Positions 32,426 to 42,757 of a stretch of DNA of 64,000 nucleotides are shown piece by piece (the first letter of the stretch is position 1; the number at the start of each line of letters is the position of its first letter). This DNA is from Pezicula radicicola (lineage: Eukaryota; Ascomycota; Leotiomycetes; Helotiales; Dermateaceae). The notes beneath the pieces were generated by a model. It was not told where the DNA came from, did not search any database, and saw only the letters and a list, made by a program, of their open reading frames with translations. The DNA is taken from NCBI GenBank assembly GCA_003008705.1, contig PDUO01000019.1, forward strand, positions 554,552 through 618,551. The letters run 5' to 3'. A program made the translations under genes and the position numbers.

Positions 32426-33556
32426 TCATGCCACTGGCGACCAAGGCATGGGGACTAGTACCCGACTCTTCATAGTTTGAATCAAAGGCACTGTCTTGTG
32501 GACGGTATCACCCCAGCCTTCGACACTCCAGCTCTGCTCTCTGCGCACTTTTCGCTCCTCCAAATCTGCAAACTGCCAAAGATGATGCACGGTATTCAAT
32601 TCTCCAATCTGCACAAACCAAGCTCCGACACCCTCCATAACTTCTCGTCGGGCCTTGAGTCCTCGGCGCCAATGAGTCTCCCACTCCAGCAGGTTACCAG
32701 GGTGAAGAGTGTATGAACGCAGTTCGAAGACACCGCCGAGTTGTCGAGGAGCAGTGGTTGGCCAGAAGGAGAATTCTTGCATGAGAGACGTGTGCTTAGA
32801 AGTTATAAGAGTTTTGAGCTTCTTCTCAAAAGCGGGGTAGTCGGGGTGGTTAGCGATGGAGTGGAGCGAATCGTGATAGCCGTGGTATCGTTGGTATTCC
32901 CAGATGTGGACTATCTCAGGTTAGCATTCGCCAAAAATTAGTGGTCTATAACAGCACGCCGTACCGAAAGTATCGCAATCGCCAACCTCAGTTCTCCAGC
33001 TACCGACAAGATGAACCTTGTTCTCTGGAATACCAGCCATCTTGGGATACCAGTCACCGACAAGCTCCACGTATTCATCGACCTTCTCGGGTTTGACCTG
33101 GTGGAACACAATTGAGTGTACGTATTTTCCTCTAGCCAGAACCTGCGAGAAGGAATGTTCAATCTCCTGGTCCATCTCTCTGCCCTCCTTTGTGCCGTAA
33201 ATCAAGCTCGATAGAGCTCCTTTCTTCTTGCCATTGTCGTTCTCGGTCGTCGTGGTCTCTGTAGAAGAAGTGCTCAATGAGCCTACAATGCCTTGGTTAG
33301 GAGAGTTAGCGCTCCCACTGCTCGCAGATGGAGCAGTGGGAGCAGGAGAAGAGGCGACATCTGACTGACTTGCTTCCTTCCTCTTGTTTGCATCTGCGAT
33401 TCTCTCTCGGAACTCTTTCTGCTTTGCATCGAAGCTGGCGACACCCTCGGGGGTAATATCCGACAGGGCAGGTGTGCGACGGGCGATGCTGGTGGTGGTA
33501 AAGGGTCGGAGAGCCGCAAGGGAGCTTGGGCTCTTTACAAGTCGTCGAGTAAACAT
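32426..33556 (-). CDS. NIPSNAP family protein, probably mitochondrial
   Basis: Two exons (33556-32965 and 32910-32426) give 358 residues. The start MFTRRLVKSP followed by Arg/Ser/Thr-rich sequence with few acids looks like a mitochondrial presequence; an upstream TTG-initiated extension is not needed. After a low-complexity Ser/Thr/Pro region (residues 65-105) come two NIPSNAP-type ferredoxin-like repeats: HSIVFHQVKPEKVDEY with VGSWRTEVGDCDTFVHIWEY, and FELRSYTLHPGNLLEWE with HHLWQFADLEER. NIPSNAP proteins are mitochondrial matrix or membrane-associated proteins linked to mitophagy signalling in animals; the fungal role is not established. Confidence 0.88.
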
Positions 33557-34271
33557 AATGAATAGAGTAGTGATTGGAGGGGAATGTAGTTGGAAAGAAG
33601 AAGTACAGCCAAGAAGTACAGCCAAGAAGCGAGCCTTCGGGAGAGCTTTAGCCCTCGATGTCGACTGATTCCTTGGATGGTTTCAGTGTGGAATGGAAGC
33701 GATGCTTGGATGCCCGCTCGATGCAGCTGTCGTACGTCGTATGGGATGATTGTTGTTTTGGTTGTAGAGTCAGGAATGAAGCAGCAGAACGAAGCAGCAG
33801 AATGAAGCAGATGTATCGGGGTATCCAGGTCAAAGCAGAAGCAGAAGAGCACGAGAGAGTCGAGATGGAGGGCAGGAGCACATGGAAGCTTGGGTGAGGT
33901 GGTAAGGAGGAAAGGGTCACTCGGCATTCAATTGGAGCATCTTAGCTTACCCCCGCATTTGAACCCCATGTTTTTAAAGGGTGAACCGCGGACTCCTTTT
34001 GGGAACTGTGACGACTGCCAAGATGCACACGTGACTATACACAAGCGTAGGTAAATGGAAACCAATATCAATTACGAGTTTATTAATCCTCTCTCTTACC
34101 GCTTTCTTCTTTTCCTCTACTTAATTACTGTCTAAGAGCTCTTACCAAAAGAAGAATCCCCCTCTTAGTAACTAGAATTCAACATCCTACGACTATATTT
34201 CTGAATAGCTCCAGCTCAACTTCCCTACTCTAATCCCTATTACTGTTGACTGAGCCAAAGTCACCCTCCGA
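33557..34271. other. Intergenic region upstream of the NIPSNAP gene
   Basis: Contains AGCAGAA-type short repeats at about 33780-33850 and otherwise nothing I can name. Frames open on both strands look like by-products of base composition. Confidence 0.5.
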
Positions 34272-35213
34272 TTAATCCCCAGATTCGTCGATAGGAGAAA
34301 ATTGGGATTTTCCTTCTAGTATACATTTTTTGATCAGGTATGGCCTTCCCCACGTTGAAAGCTGGCTTATTGCCCTCCGTTTACTCGTCCTAGCATGATT
34401 ATTAGACTCGGGTCCTACTATATCCAAGTCAAAACTGTCCAGACAGCCAGAGCGTTTGATAGAATATCGTTTTCTCTTCCTCTGTCCATTGCGTAGTAAA
34501 GTCATACCAAATGGTCCACTTGGTATGTCATCTTTATCCCATGGTACGAGAGCTGACTCTAAGGTATTGCTTAGAGACAGCATCTTATTTACGAACATCT
34601 TGCTAGATTCATCATAACCGAAAGGATCCTCGTTAATCCCAAAGTCCAGATCGACTCGGAGATGTCGTATTTCAGTTCTATGGACCTCGTTACTAAAGAA
34701 GTTGGAAAGTCGCTGGTCAAGTTTTGAATCTTTAGTTAAAGGGTCGTTGTACAGAAGAAGAAAGTAAAACTCTGTCGTGTGTGGGTCAAACATTCCTAAA
34801 CCTGGGCTTCTTCGTAACCAAGGCTTGGCCTTGTACCAGATTTCGATTTCTTGGCGGTGTTGGACACACGTTTGTGAAAGTATATTCAGAGTATTCGCAA
34901 GGTAATTCTTCTTTATACGACTCTCCGAGCATGGTCGCCACTTATTAATTTTAATTCTGCGAGCTTGTTCCTGGAAAGGGTTGTTCTTGCATTTGCTCTT
35001 CTGCTGGATTGTAGCCGGGATAGACTTATAGATAGTTCGATCATGGATAATGTGGTCGTAGATAAGAAAGCGGACTTCTAAGGGGATTTGTTGAAGAAGA
35101 ACGCAGGTTCTTGGCTCGTAGATTGCCTGTTCTTCGCATTTTGTTTGGCGATAAGTACTACTTTCGGAAGGAGTTTGTTTCCCAGAGCTCGGTGATGTGG
35201 TTTTGGCTACCAT
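34272..35213 (-). CDS. 2EXR/F-box-like hypothetical protein
   Basis: A single-exon frame of 313 residues from the first ATG at 35213; the open frame continues upstream without an ATG. The segment CVLLQQIPLEVRFLIYDHII near residues 36-55 has the L-x2-(I/L)P-x-E-x-R-x2-I-Y pattern common to fungal 2EXR and F-box-like proteins. The rest is polar and contains Arg/Lys clusters, including a possible nuclear signal (KRKRYSIKR). Such genes form large, fast-changing families in ascomycetes and their functions are unknown. Confidence 0.6.
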   Translation of the reverse strand: MVAKTTSPSSGKQTPSESSTYRQTKCEEQAIYEPRTCVLLQQIPLEVRFLIYDHIIHDRTIYKSIPATIQQKSKCKNNPFQEQARRIKINKWRPCSESRIKKNYLANTLNILSQTCVQHRQEIEIWYKAKPWLRRSPGLGMFDPHTTEFYFLLLYNDPLTKDSKLDQRLSNFFSNEVHRTEIRHLRVDLDFGINEDPFGYDESSKMFVNKMLSLSNTLESALVPWDKDDIPSGPFGMTLLRNGQRKRKRYSIKRSGCLDSFDLDIVGPESNNHARTSKRRAISQLSTWGRPYLIKKCILEGKSQFSPIDESGD

Positions 35214-36904
35214 GATTTTTCGGTCGCAATGTAGAAGAGTGGTATTGGGAAAGAATACTCTAAGTGCTCGGTAGCAAATGGTACAAAGTAGTTTTGATGA
35301 ACAGGTTAAGAAATAAACTAGAACATGGAATGTTATGGTTTTATATGCGGTGAGGGTCACTAAAATAGCGTTTCCAAGTCTTTAAGCTACTTAGAATGGA
35401 GGACGAACTAGGATAACCTGTCGGACTAAGTAGCGGCAGAGAGTAGGAAAAATATGCTTTCGAATCTGTAAAGATTAAAATAGGTATCTGAATACAAAAG
35501 GTACTATAGGAATTCATGAATTAAACCATTCATAAACTCGTCGGCACATATCCACTAACTTTGATTCGCTTAACAGCAAGTAAGCTGCATGTGGAGGACT
35601 TTTATACATTTTAAACAAAGTATTCGAGGTAATAAGAAACATTTCAGGATTCAAAAATATCCGTTTAGTAGACAAGCATTTCAAAAGTCCTTAAATAAGC
35701 CCCTAAAGTTCTATAACTCTCTTAAAATCAGCTGCGTACCCCTATTCCCAAGAGACCTTGTGCTCCTTGCTTAGATTCAAAATTTGAGTGCTCTTCTTAT
35801 GATATTAAATAGTTCCTTCCTAGCTAATTTGCTGCAAAACTAATGAGCCGTCGCTTCTATAAAGATTAACAATACACAAAGGATCGATCATGGCCTCACT
35901 CTTTCCCATCTTGTAAGCGAATCTGTTAGTCGGGTAGGTAGGTAAGTATACCTTTCTTTCTTTCCTTCTGATCCCCTTCTCCTTTTCCTTTTTTCTCCAA
36001 CAGCCTTAACCCCAAAATTGTACGTATTGCCTTTGCTTCCCCCAGTTATATTCAATACCCTGTCACCAGATACACTTTCCTTCCACTGTGAAGTTCAGCG
36101 AGTTGCTGCTTGATTACTGTGGCCACCAGCTCTCAAACAGCCTCCTATGTCGGATAGCATTGATGCCAATGGAACAAACATCTCACCCACCAATCATGAT
36201 ACTCCATAACCTCCAGAGCCTCTACGACTTTCACAGCTTCTACGGACCCGACAGCCTCGATAATTCACGACTCCCACGAATCCCACAAACTCCACGACGA
36301 CTTTCACTACTTCGATGACTTTAGACAACCACAGTAAAGCCTGCGAATAAATTTCGGATGTCATCGACGTTTGGAAATACGTGCCACCCATTTTGGTTCT
36401 ATCTCCAGTCACCACAAATGCATAACTCAGAATTCCAACGACACGACATTATCAATCACTCCAATCATATTCATGGTCATAATGATCATGAGTATGATCA
36501 TTGATCATTATTCTCAATCGTTATCGTTGCCAACTTTATCGTTTAAGTCCTAAGTACACATTTGCTAATATTTTTGCCTGCTTGTAGAAACGAAAAGATA
36601 TCCAGGACTGCTTTCCGGTACGTTACTTTACTCTCTGGATTCTTCTCCATTCCCACATACGTCACACAAGACAAGGCACCTCAATGTTTCAGTTAGTACC
36701 TGAGAAGGGAGGATACAATCCAGACCAACTGAAGTCAGTTAAATTCAGTATGGGCTCAAGTGGTTGTCAATGGTGCACTTCATTCGAGTTGAGTATTAAC
36801 TCAAGCTCTCACTACTTGTTGTCAATCACGTTTTGAATTATTGCGTTTCGAATTATTCGAATTGTGGCTAATTATGCGTGTTTATAGAAAACAAACTAGT
36901 CCAA
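35214..36904. other. Gene-free stretch
   Basis: 1.7 kb with no supported gene. A perfect inverted repeat AATGATCAT-gagt-ATGATCATT is at 36481-36502. The last 300 bases should hold the promoter of the small gene at 36905. Confidence 0.5.
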
Positions 36905-37316
36905 ATGCCCTCTTCCAAGAAGACTGCTGCTCCTAAGGCTCCCCGGGCTCCCAAGGGAGTCAATCGTCGAGACGAGCGTATGCATACATTCTACCTCTGT
37001 TGCTCCTGTTCCTCTCCAGTCCATAATTGAAGTCAATTGAAGTATCTGACACGTTGGGTATGTTAGATTTTAGTTACTAATAAGGGTTTTTTTTTTCGTT
37101 TTAGTGAGAGCTCTTAGACAGCGGTCGAAGGAGAAGAAGAAAGCAGTGAAAGAGAGCATGAAAAAGGCGGTAAGTTATATTCGGGATTAGGATAAGGATT
37201 AGGGTTTAACTTAGTGATTTCAGAAGGAACAGCAAACCCAGGAGAAGGAAAAGGAAGAAGAAAAGGAGGAAGAGGACGAGGAAGAGGTTGAAGATAAGAT
37301 AAAGGATGAACGTTGA
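36905..37316 (+). CDS. Small Lys/Glu-rich protein
   Basis: Three exons (36905-36977, 37105-37169, 37224-37316) give 76 residues. It starts MPSSKKTAAPKAPRAPKG, a histone-tail-like Lys/Ala/Pro run, then has a mixed-charge helix (LRALRQRSKEKKKAVKESM) and a very acidic tail of alternating Lys and Glu. The introns have proper GTATGC and GTAAGT donors and a TACTAAT branch site in the first. I do not know the family. The composition suggests a nuclear or ribosome-associated coiled-coil peptide. It ends 154 bases before the Atp18 start. Confidence 0.55.
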
Positions 37317-37470
37317 GTTTGGAGCCTCAAATACAAGGTTGTGGATTTAGCGGGAACATGCGGCTCTGCAATCAAAGCTCTCCGACCTCACCAACGACGA
37401 CACTTCAACCATCAAGCTCAACCCCTCAATACCACAAAACTCCCTCAACTTCCTCTCCATACACACAAAG

Positions 37471-37866
37471 ATGTCTTTCTACGGCCTCAAGAAGTTCCCT
37501 GCGCCTGTTGGTACGTCAATTGATCCAGCGGACCGCCCTCAACCTGGAGTCTGGCAAATTTACTGATGAGGATAAACAGCTAAGCCAATGGCTCCTTTCT
37601 ACGCTGCCGGTATGCCGATACACTCCCCGAAAACAATCGAATGAGGTTGATGGATGGAGGAGAATACTGGTCATAGAAGATGCTGATTGTAATCTGCAGG
37701 CGTGGTCGTTTTATACGGTGTCTACTCCTTCGCCAACGTCATGAAGAACAGTATGTGAAGTCCACCCTCTCGGAGAGGGCATAATTTAATTTCTACATCA
37801 GGCGCCGAATTCGCGAACGACCCCAGAAACCCCAATGCAAAGAACACCAAGCCAGCGGCACACTAG
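37471..37866 (+). CDS. ATP18: Mitochondrial ATP synthase subunit j (Atp18)
   Basis: Four small exons (37471-37510, 37580-37609, 37700-37750, 37802-37866) give 61 residues. MSFYGLKKFPAPVAKPMAPF, a single membrane helix (VVVLYGVYSFANVM) and FANDPRNPN match fungal subunit i/j of the F1Fo ATP synthase, which sits in the inner mitochondrial membrane in the peripheral Fo part. No single frame covers the gene, as exons are 30-65 bp, so it is easy to miss. All introns have GT-AG ends, and phases agree at each join. Confidence 0.88.
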
Positions 37867-38781
37867 ATGGGACGAAGTTCGGAAGGACGGGTTGCGGACA
37901 AATGATGGCGATTGTGAGATATGAAGAGAGGATGATTGATGGCATTGTATCATAGGAGAAGAGCCATCAAGACGATACCGTTAATCGATTGCATCCCTGC
38001 GTAACCGTAATGTCAATTCCGTCATCTGGACAACTTGCACAATAGGAGCACTCAATGCAAATTGGTGAGTGCATGGTATAGTAGTGCCTAGCCAGTGATT
38101 TGACTATTGTGGAAGGTTCGCATCATCGAGGTGGAGACAGACAGTTCGGTGTCGAGTGCACCTACGGGAGTTGGCTACGAATCAAGGTCTCCAGAGCTTT
38201 ACTTGTCGTGACGGAAATTTTCAATCTAATCCCACCGCATTTAAAAGTCGGCCTTCCTTGTTTTAGCCAGCACCCAAATGTCTTACTTTCCTTGGTATTG
38301 TCTCCATAGCTACAGTAAGCTGAATGGGAGATGGTCCATGCTGTAACTTCCACAATTGGAAGAAAGTGCACCGAAAGAAGTCTCAAGCCATCGAAGCCAT
38401 GTCTGAGGGGTCTTGTTTCTTTTTACCTCCGTACTTACATCAGTGTCATTGCTCCAATTAAAAATTTCTCGGGGCTTTCAAGCAAAGTTTATGCCGTCAT
38501 ATTTCCGATTTCACATCGCTGAAGTACTATACGATTTGGTTTATAAGAGATCATTTTGATTAGAGTAACCGAGTTATCCAAGTCAACTGAGTTACTCAAA
38601 TCAAGTGAGGTATTCAAACCAAGTGACTTACTCAACTCCATCCCTCTTGTCTGAATAGATAGCTATTCAAAATAATATTTTATGAACCAATTCGTACGGT
38701 ATATGCTCACAAACGAACATCTCCAAACATTGCCCTGCCCGCCTAATCAATCATCCTCATCAAACCAAAGTCCCTCTCATA
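37867..38781. other. Intergenic region
   Basis: 915 bp without a gene. At 38574-38640 a loosely repeated unit (GAGTTA-CTCAA-TCAAGTGA type, about 20 bp) occurs three to four times. Confidence 0.5.
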
Positions 38782-39594
38782 TCAAAAACCACCCACCTCA
38801 TCAACACAAACCCTAACCCTAACATAAAGCACACTCCTCTCCCCAACCTCCTTCCCCATCTCCCTCCCATCAACACCACCCCAAGCATTCCTCACAATCC
38901 TCAAAAACTCCATCCAATCAAATTGACAAGTAGTTCTATGTCCCCTAACCATCTCAACCCAGACATTACTCCAGGGAATCTCGATTAGGATTCTTTTCAC
39001 AACGTCACTTTTCCTGCTCCAATTCTCCCTATTACTACATTTTTCTTCTTTCCCTTCCCCCATCTCTCCTTCTTTCACAATCCCTTTAACCTGCGCTTGG
39101 CCCAGTTCTTTCTGACCATCTTCCCATTTTCCTTCTGATTCTGATTCTTGTTGTCCTTGATGATGTTTTTGAACTTGGTGCTGTTGTTGTTGTACTTGGG
39201 GAGGGTGATTCAAATAATCACCCCATCTCGAAGCACAAATATCATATAAATCTTCGATTCCATGTATGGATGTAAAAGGGACGAAACGATGGATGTTTGG
39301 TGTGGTTGAGAGGGAGGTGAGTAGGATTGTGGAGCGGAGTTGAGAGGGGGTTAGAAGTGAGGTTGGGAGGAGTTCGTAGGTTGGAGGGTGGGGGGATGGT
39401 GGTTTTGATGGTTGTAGGGGAGGTAGATGTTGTGGTTGTGAATCGATGGGAGTTGGAATGTCGGACGTCAATGTTGATTGTAGTTGATGTTCTGGTCTTG
39501 GGATTGGGCTTTGGTCTGGGCTTGGGGTTGTTGGATTTGGTTGTAAGGTAGAAGGCGGTGTTCCGAAGGTACACTCTCCCGGCATTTCGTTCAT
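38782..39594 (-). CDS. Proline/glutamine-rich hypothetical protein
   Basis: An intronless frame of 270 residues begins at an ATG at 39594. The first 80 residues are rich in Pro, Thr and Gln, and a Gln/His run lies near residues 135-150. Three segments look folded: YELLPTSLLTPSQLRSTILL, RFVPFTSIHGIEDLYDICAS, and a C-terminal part from VKRILIEIPWSNVWVEM through the end. I do not recognise the family. The long low-complexity linker with a conserved-looking end suggests a lineage-specific protein rather than a chance frame. Confidence 0.6.
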   Translation of the reverse strand: MNEMPGECTFGTPPSTLQPNPTTPSPDQSPIPRPEHQLQSTLTSDIPTPIDSQPQHLPPLQPSKPPSPHPPTYELLPTSLLTPSQLRSTILLTSLSTTPNIHRFVPFTSIHGIEDLYDICASRWGDYLNHPPQVQQQQHQVQKHHQGQQESESEGKWEDGQKELGQAQVKGIVKEGEMGEGKEEKCSNRENWSRKSDVVKRILIEIPWSNVWVEMVRGHRTTCQFDWMEFLRIVRNAWGGVDGREMGKEVGERSVLYVRVRVCVDEVGGF

Positions 39595-39952
39595 GGTTGT
39601 TTAGATAGTAGCTTGAGATGCTGATCCCGTCGTTTCCTCTGTTCAGATCGGCGGTAAGAGTTTCGACAGGCTGGCCTGTATTGATGCTGCTTCCTCTTCC
39701 ATAAAAACTTCATTTCAAACTCATTCAGCAACTCAGTCGGATCTCTTATACATATCTCACTAGACCAAGGAAGCTGCAGCCTACAACAGCAGAGGTTAGC
39801 TGCTGCTTCTTCTATTCCCTTCGCCTTCGTGCTACTGTTATAAGATAACTTTTGGATGAATCCCGATTTTTCGAACGCCATATCCATGCATGATTCCATG
39901 AACTCCGTCTGAGCAAACTCCAGCAATATGCCGATTTCCTATCGGACCCTGC
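39595..39952. other. Gap between RRP40 and the Pro/Gln-rich gene
   Basis: The two genes are in tandem on the minus strand. A minus-strand frame spans the gap, but its first ATG is internal and nothing supports it as a gene; it probably reads the 3' and 5' untranslated parts. Confidence 0.45.
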
Positions 39953-40737
39953 TCATAGGTCCTTCACTAGGTTCTTTGCCAACTTTTTCTGCTCTTCTAT
40001 GCTCAATCCCTTCTCATCCGTCTCCTGTATCGCTCTCCCTATAGCCAAGGTACTCTTAACACTTTTGCTATCCACCCAAACCTTCCCATTCCTTCCAACC
40101 GCTATTTCAAATGCCACTCCTAAACCACCCAGTTCCTCAAGCACAATCACTTTCCCCTGCTCCACAGGTCTCGGCATCATTAATCGTCTTGCCATAGCCA
40201 AACTAATATCGAATAACATGCCTCCTATCAATGGGCCCAATCCTTCTGATTTTCCAGTCGATGAAGAAACACATTCGAGTTCGGGATCCATATGTTTATT
40301 CGCTAGGGTAACACGAGCGTAAACTACAGAGCCTGAGCTAAGCTGAGGTCTAGTTTTCTTGCTGGCGCCTTCGAAGGAGAGTTGAGGGAGGGAGGCAGAG
40401 GATGTAAAGTCAGATATGCTGGCATAGTAGAGATCGACAGCAGATCGTTGGACGGTTGCTATAACTAAGTCGCCAACCGTAGGAATGTACTTAAGCGTTG
40501 TTAGCTATTAGAATTGTTCAACAAGAGGTCCAGACGTACGCGACCGCCATTGAACTCTACCCAGATGGCATTCTTCTTCCTGTCGGTGAGTAATCGCCCT
40601 GCTACCGTTGGAGTGATAGTATTTGGTGGGATGTGTCGCAATCCAGGGCCAAGTTTTAAAGGTAAAGTCGCATGGGAGGGTAGTAACTCAGCATCCAGCT
40701 GATCGCCCGGAAGGATGAATATCTCTGTGCTACTCAT
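39953..40737 (-). CDS. RRP40: Exosome complex subunit Rrp40
   Basis: Two exons (40737-40540 and 40489-39953) give 244 residues, near the yeast length of 240. The N-terminal motif FILPGDQL, the S1-domain segment YIPTVGDLVIATV, LPQLSFEGASKKTRPQL, and a KH-like C-terminus with FEIAVGRNGKVWVDS are typical of Rrp40 (EXOSC3). It is one of the three RNA-binding cap proteins of the exosome and works in nucleus and cytoplasm in 3'-5' RNA processing and decay. An in-frame ATG at 40812 would add 25 residues; orthologs usually begin just before the LPGD motif, so I use 40737. Confidence 0.92.
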
Positions 40738-40956
40738 AGTCGCAAGGTACACCGAAGAACAAGAGGTTGTTGAAGTTGCGAAGCTTTTGGTAGAGATCTC
40801 AGCCTTATCCATGTGGGGCTAAAAGACGAGGCGAAAGCTGCTGCTTTGCTAGCGTAGAAAAAAGATTCTGGGTGTTCATGCTAGGGAAAACCACCACGGC
40901 TCTGATATACTTCCCCATAACCCCTCATATTCCTCGCCCTTAATCAACCTTGCAAA
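40738..40956. promoter_or_regulatory. Divergent promoter of RRP40 and SSZ1
   Basis: Only 219 bp separate the two start codons, so both genes must share upstream sequence. No TATA box is obvious. Confidence 0.5.
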
Positions 40957-42757
40957 ATGGGAGAAGCAGATGCTACGAACGGCTCTACGCCAGGGGAGCG
41001 CCATGCCATTGGTATCGCTTTCGGTAACTCCAACAGTTCCATCGCATACACCACGGTTGAGGACAAGGCTGAGGTGATTGCCAACGAGGATGGTGGTAAG
41101 TAGTCCTGGAAAACATAATGTGTGGCGACTGCTAAGTGTATGGTTAGATCGTCAGATCCCTTCCGTTCTGTCATACGTTGACGGAGAGGAATTCTGTGGG
41201 CAACAGGCTAAGGCACAACTTGTACGAAACAGCGGAAACACCGTGGCGTATTTCAGAGATTTCCTTGGACAAGAGTAAATTTGATCCCGAGCTTGCGGAG
41301 AAACATGCGCTAATATCCATTGCAGGTTCAAGTCGATAGATCCAACTCATACCCACGCCTCTGCTCACCCCAAAGCCCACGAAAACACTGTCGCATTTGA
41401 GATCCAAGACAAGGAGGGAGACTCAAAATCCACGGTTACGGTATCCGAAATCACCACCCGTCACTTCAAGCGCCTTGCACAGTCTGCATCTGATTTCTCC
41501 GGAAAGCAGATCAACTCATGTGTCATTACAGTCCCTACAAACTTCAGTGATGTGCAAAAGGCAGCTTTGACAAAAGCAGCAAATGATGCTGGTTTGGAGG
41601 TACTGCAGCTCATCAATGAGCCTGTCGCTGCGTTGTTGGCATATGATGCAAAACTCGAGAGCAAGGTTGCCGACAAGATTGTCGTAGTTGCAGACCTTGG
41701 CGGTACCCGATCAGATGTAGCTGTTGTTGCATCAAGAGGAGGCATGTACACCATTCTCGCCACTGCGCACGACTACGAATTTGCCGGTACGCACTTGGAC
41801 AAAGTTTTGGAGGATCACTTTGCAAAGGAATTCATCAAGTGGAATACTACCGACCCCCGGACGATTCCACGAAGTATGGCAAAGTTGAAGGCTGAGGCTG
41901 AGGCATGCAAGAAGGCTTTGAGCATTGGAACCAACTCAAGCTTTGCCATTGAGAGTTTAGCAGAGGGTGCCGATTTCTCCTCTACTATCAACAGATTACG
42001 ATACGAGACAATCGCTCGCAAGGTCTTCGAGGGATTTAACAGACTCATCGAGGGAGTAGTCAAGAAGGCTGACTTAGATGTTCTTGATATTGACGAAGTC
42101 ATCCTTTCTGGAGGAACTTCGCACACCCCAAAGATTGCTTCCAATATGCGCTCAATCTTCCCCGAAAGCACCACTATTCTTGCACCATCGACCACCCCAA
42201 CTGCTATCAACCCCTCAGAACTTCAAGCCCGAGGAGCTGCGCTGCAAGCTTCTTTGATTACTGCCTTCGATGCTGAGGATATCGAGCAATCCACTCACGC
42301 AGCTGTCACCACCGTTAAGCACCTTACGAACGCAATTGGTGTTCTTGCTATTACAGACGACGTGAAGAAGGGTGCCTTCACACCCATCATCTCCGCAGAG
42401 ACTGCTGTCCCTGCCCGCCGAACCATCCACATCAACTCGCCACCTGCTGGAGGCAATGTTCTTATCAAGATTGTAGAGGGAGGATCGCACATCAAGGTCA
42501 CCCAAGTTGAGAAGGGGGAGAAGGAGAAGTCCACTGATTCTGATGACTCGGACGAAGACAGTGACGATGAACCAGAAGAGAAGCGCGAGAAAGTCTGGAA
42601 GGTCGGCAATGTGCTGGCTGAGGCAGCTGTCAAAGACGTGAAGAAGGGCAGCAAGGTAGAGGTAATGGTTAATGTCGCGGCTGATTTGTCGGTGACCATC
42701 ACCGCACGCGAAGTTGGTGGCAAGGGAGGTGTTAGAGGAAACTTGGCTGCACCTTGA
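40957..42757 (+). CDS. SSZ1: Ribosome-associated Hsp70-like protein Ssz1
   Basis: Three exons (40957-41095, 41148-41274, 41326-42757) give 565 residues. The N-terminus has a degenerate Hsp70 ATPase signature (AIGIAFGNSNSSIAY), then QIPSVLSYVDGEEFCG, INEPVAALLAYD, VVADLGGTRSDVAVV and VILSGGTSHTPKI. The C-terminal part is short, with an acidic Ser/Asp/Glu stretch before WKVGNVLAEAAV and no EEVD end. This fits Ssz1, the atypical Hsp70 of the ribosome-associated complex that works with Zuo1 and Ssb on nascent chains. It binds but hardly hydrolyses ATP in yeast. Confidence 0.93.

Noticed and set aside
33535..33927. Minus-strand frame upstream of the NIPSNAP start
   Set aside because: Overlaps the 5' end of the NIPSNAP gene in another frame and has low-complexity composition.
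38811..38823. CCCTAACCCTAAC, two telomere-like units
   Set aside because: It lies inside the coding frame of the 38782-39594 gene and encodes a Val/Arg alternation; too short for an interstitial telomere.
39591..39926. Minus-strand frame between RRP40 and the Pro/Gln-rich gene
   Set aside because: No ATG at its beginning, no known family; best read as untranslated sequence of its neighbours.
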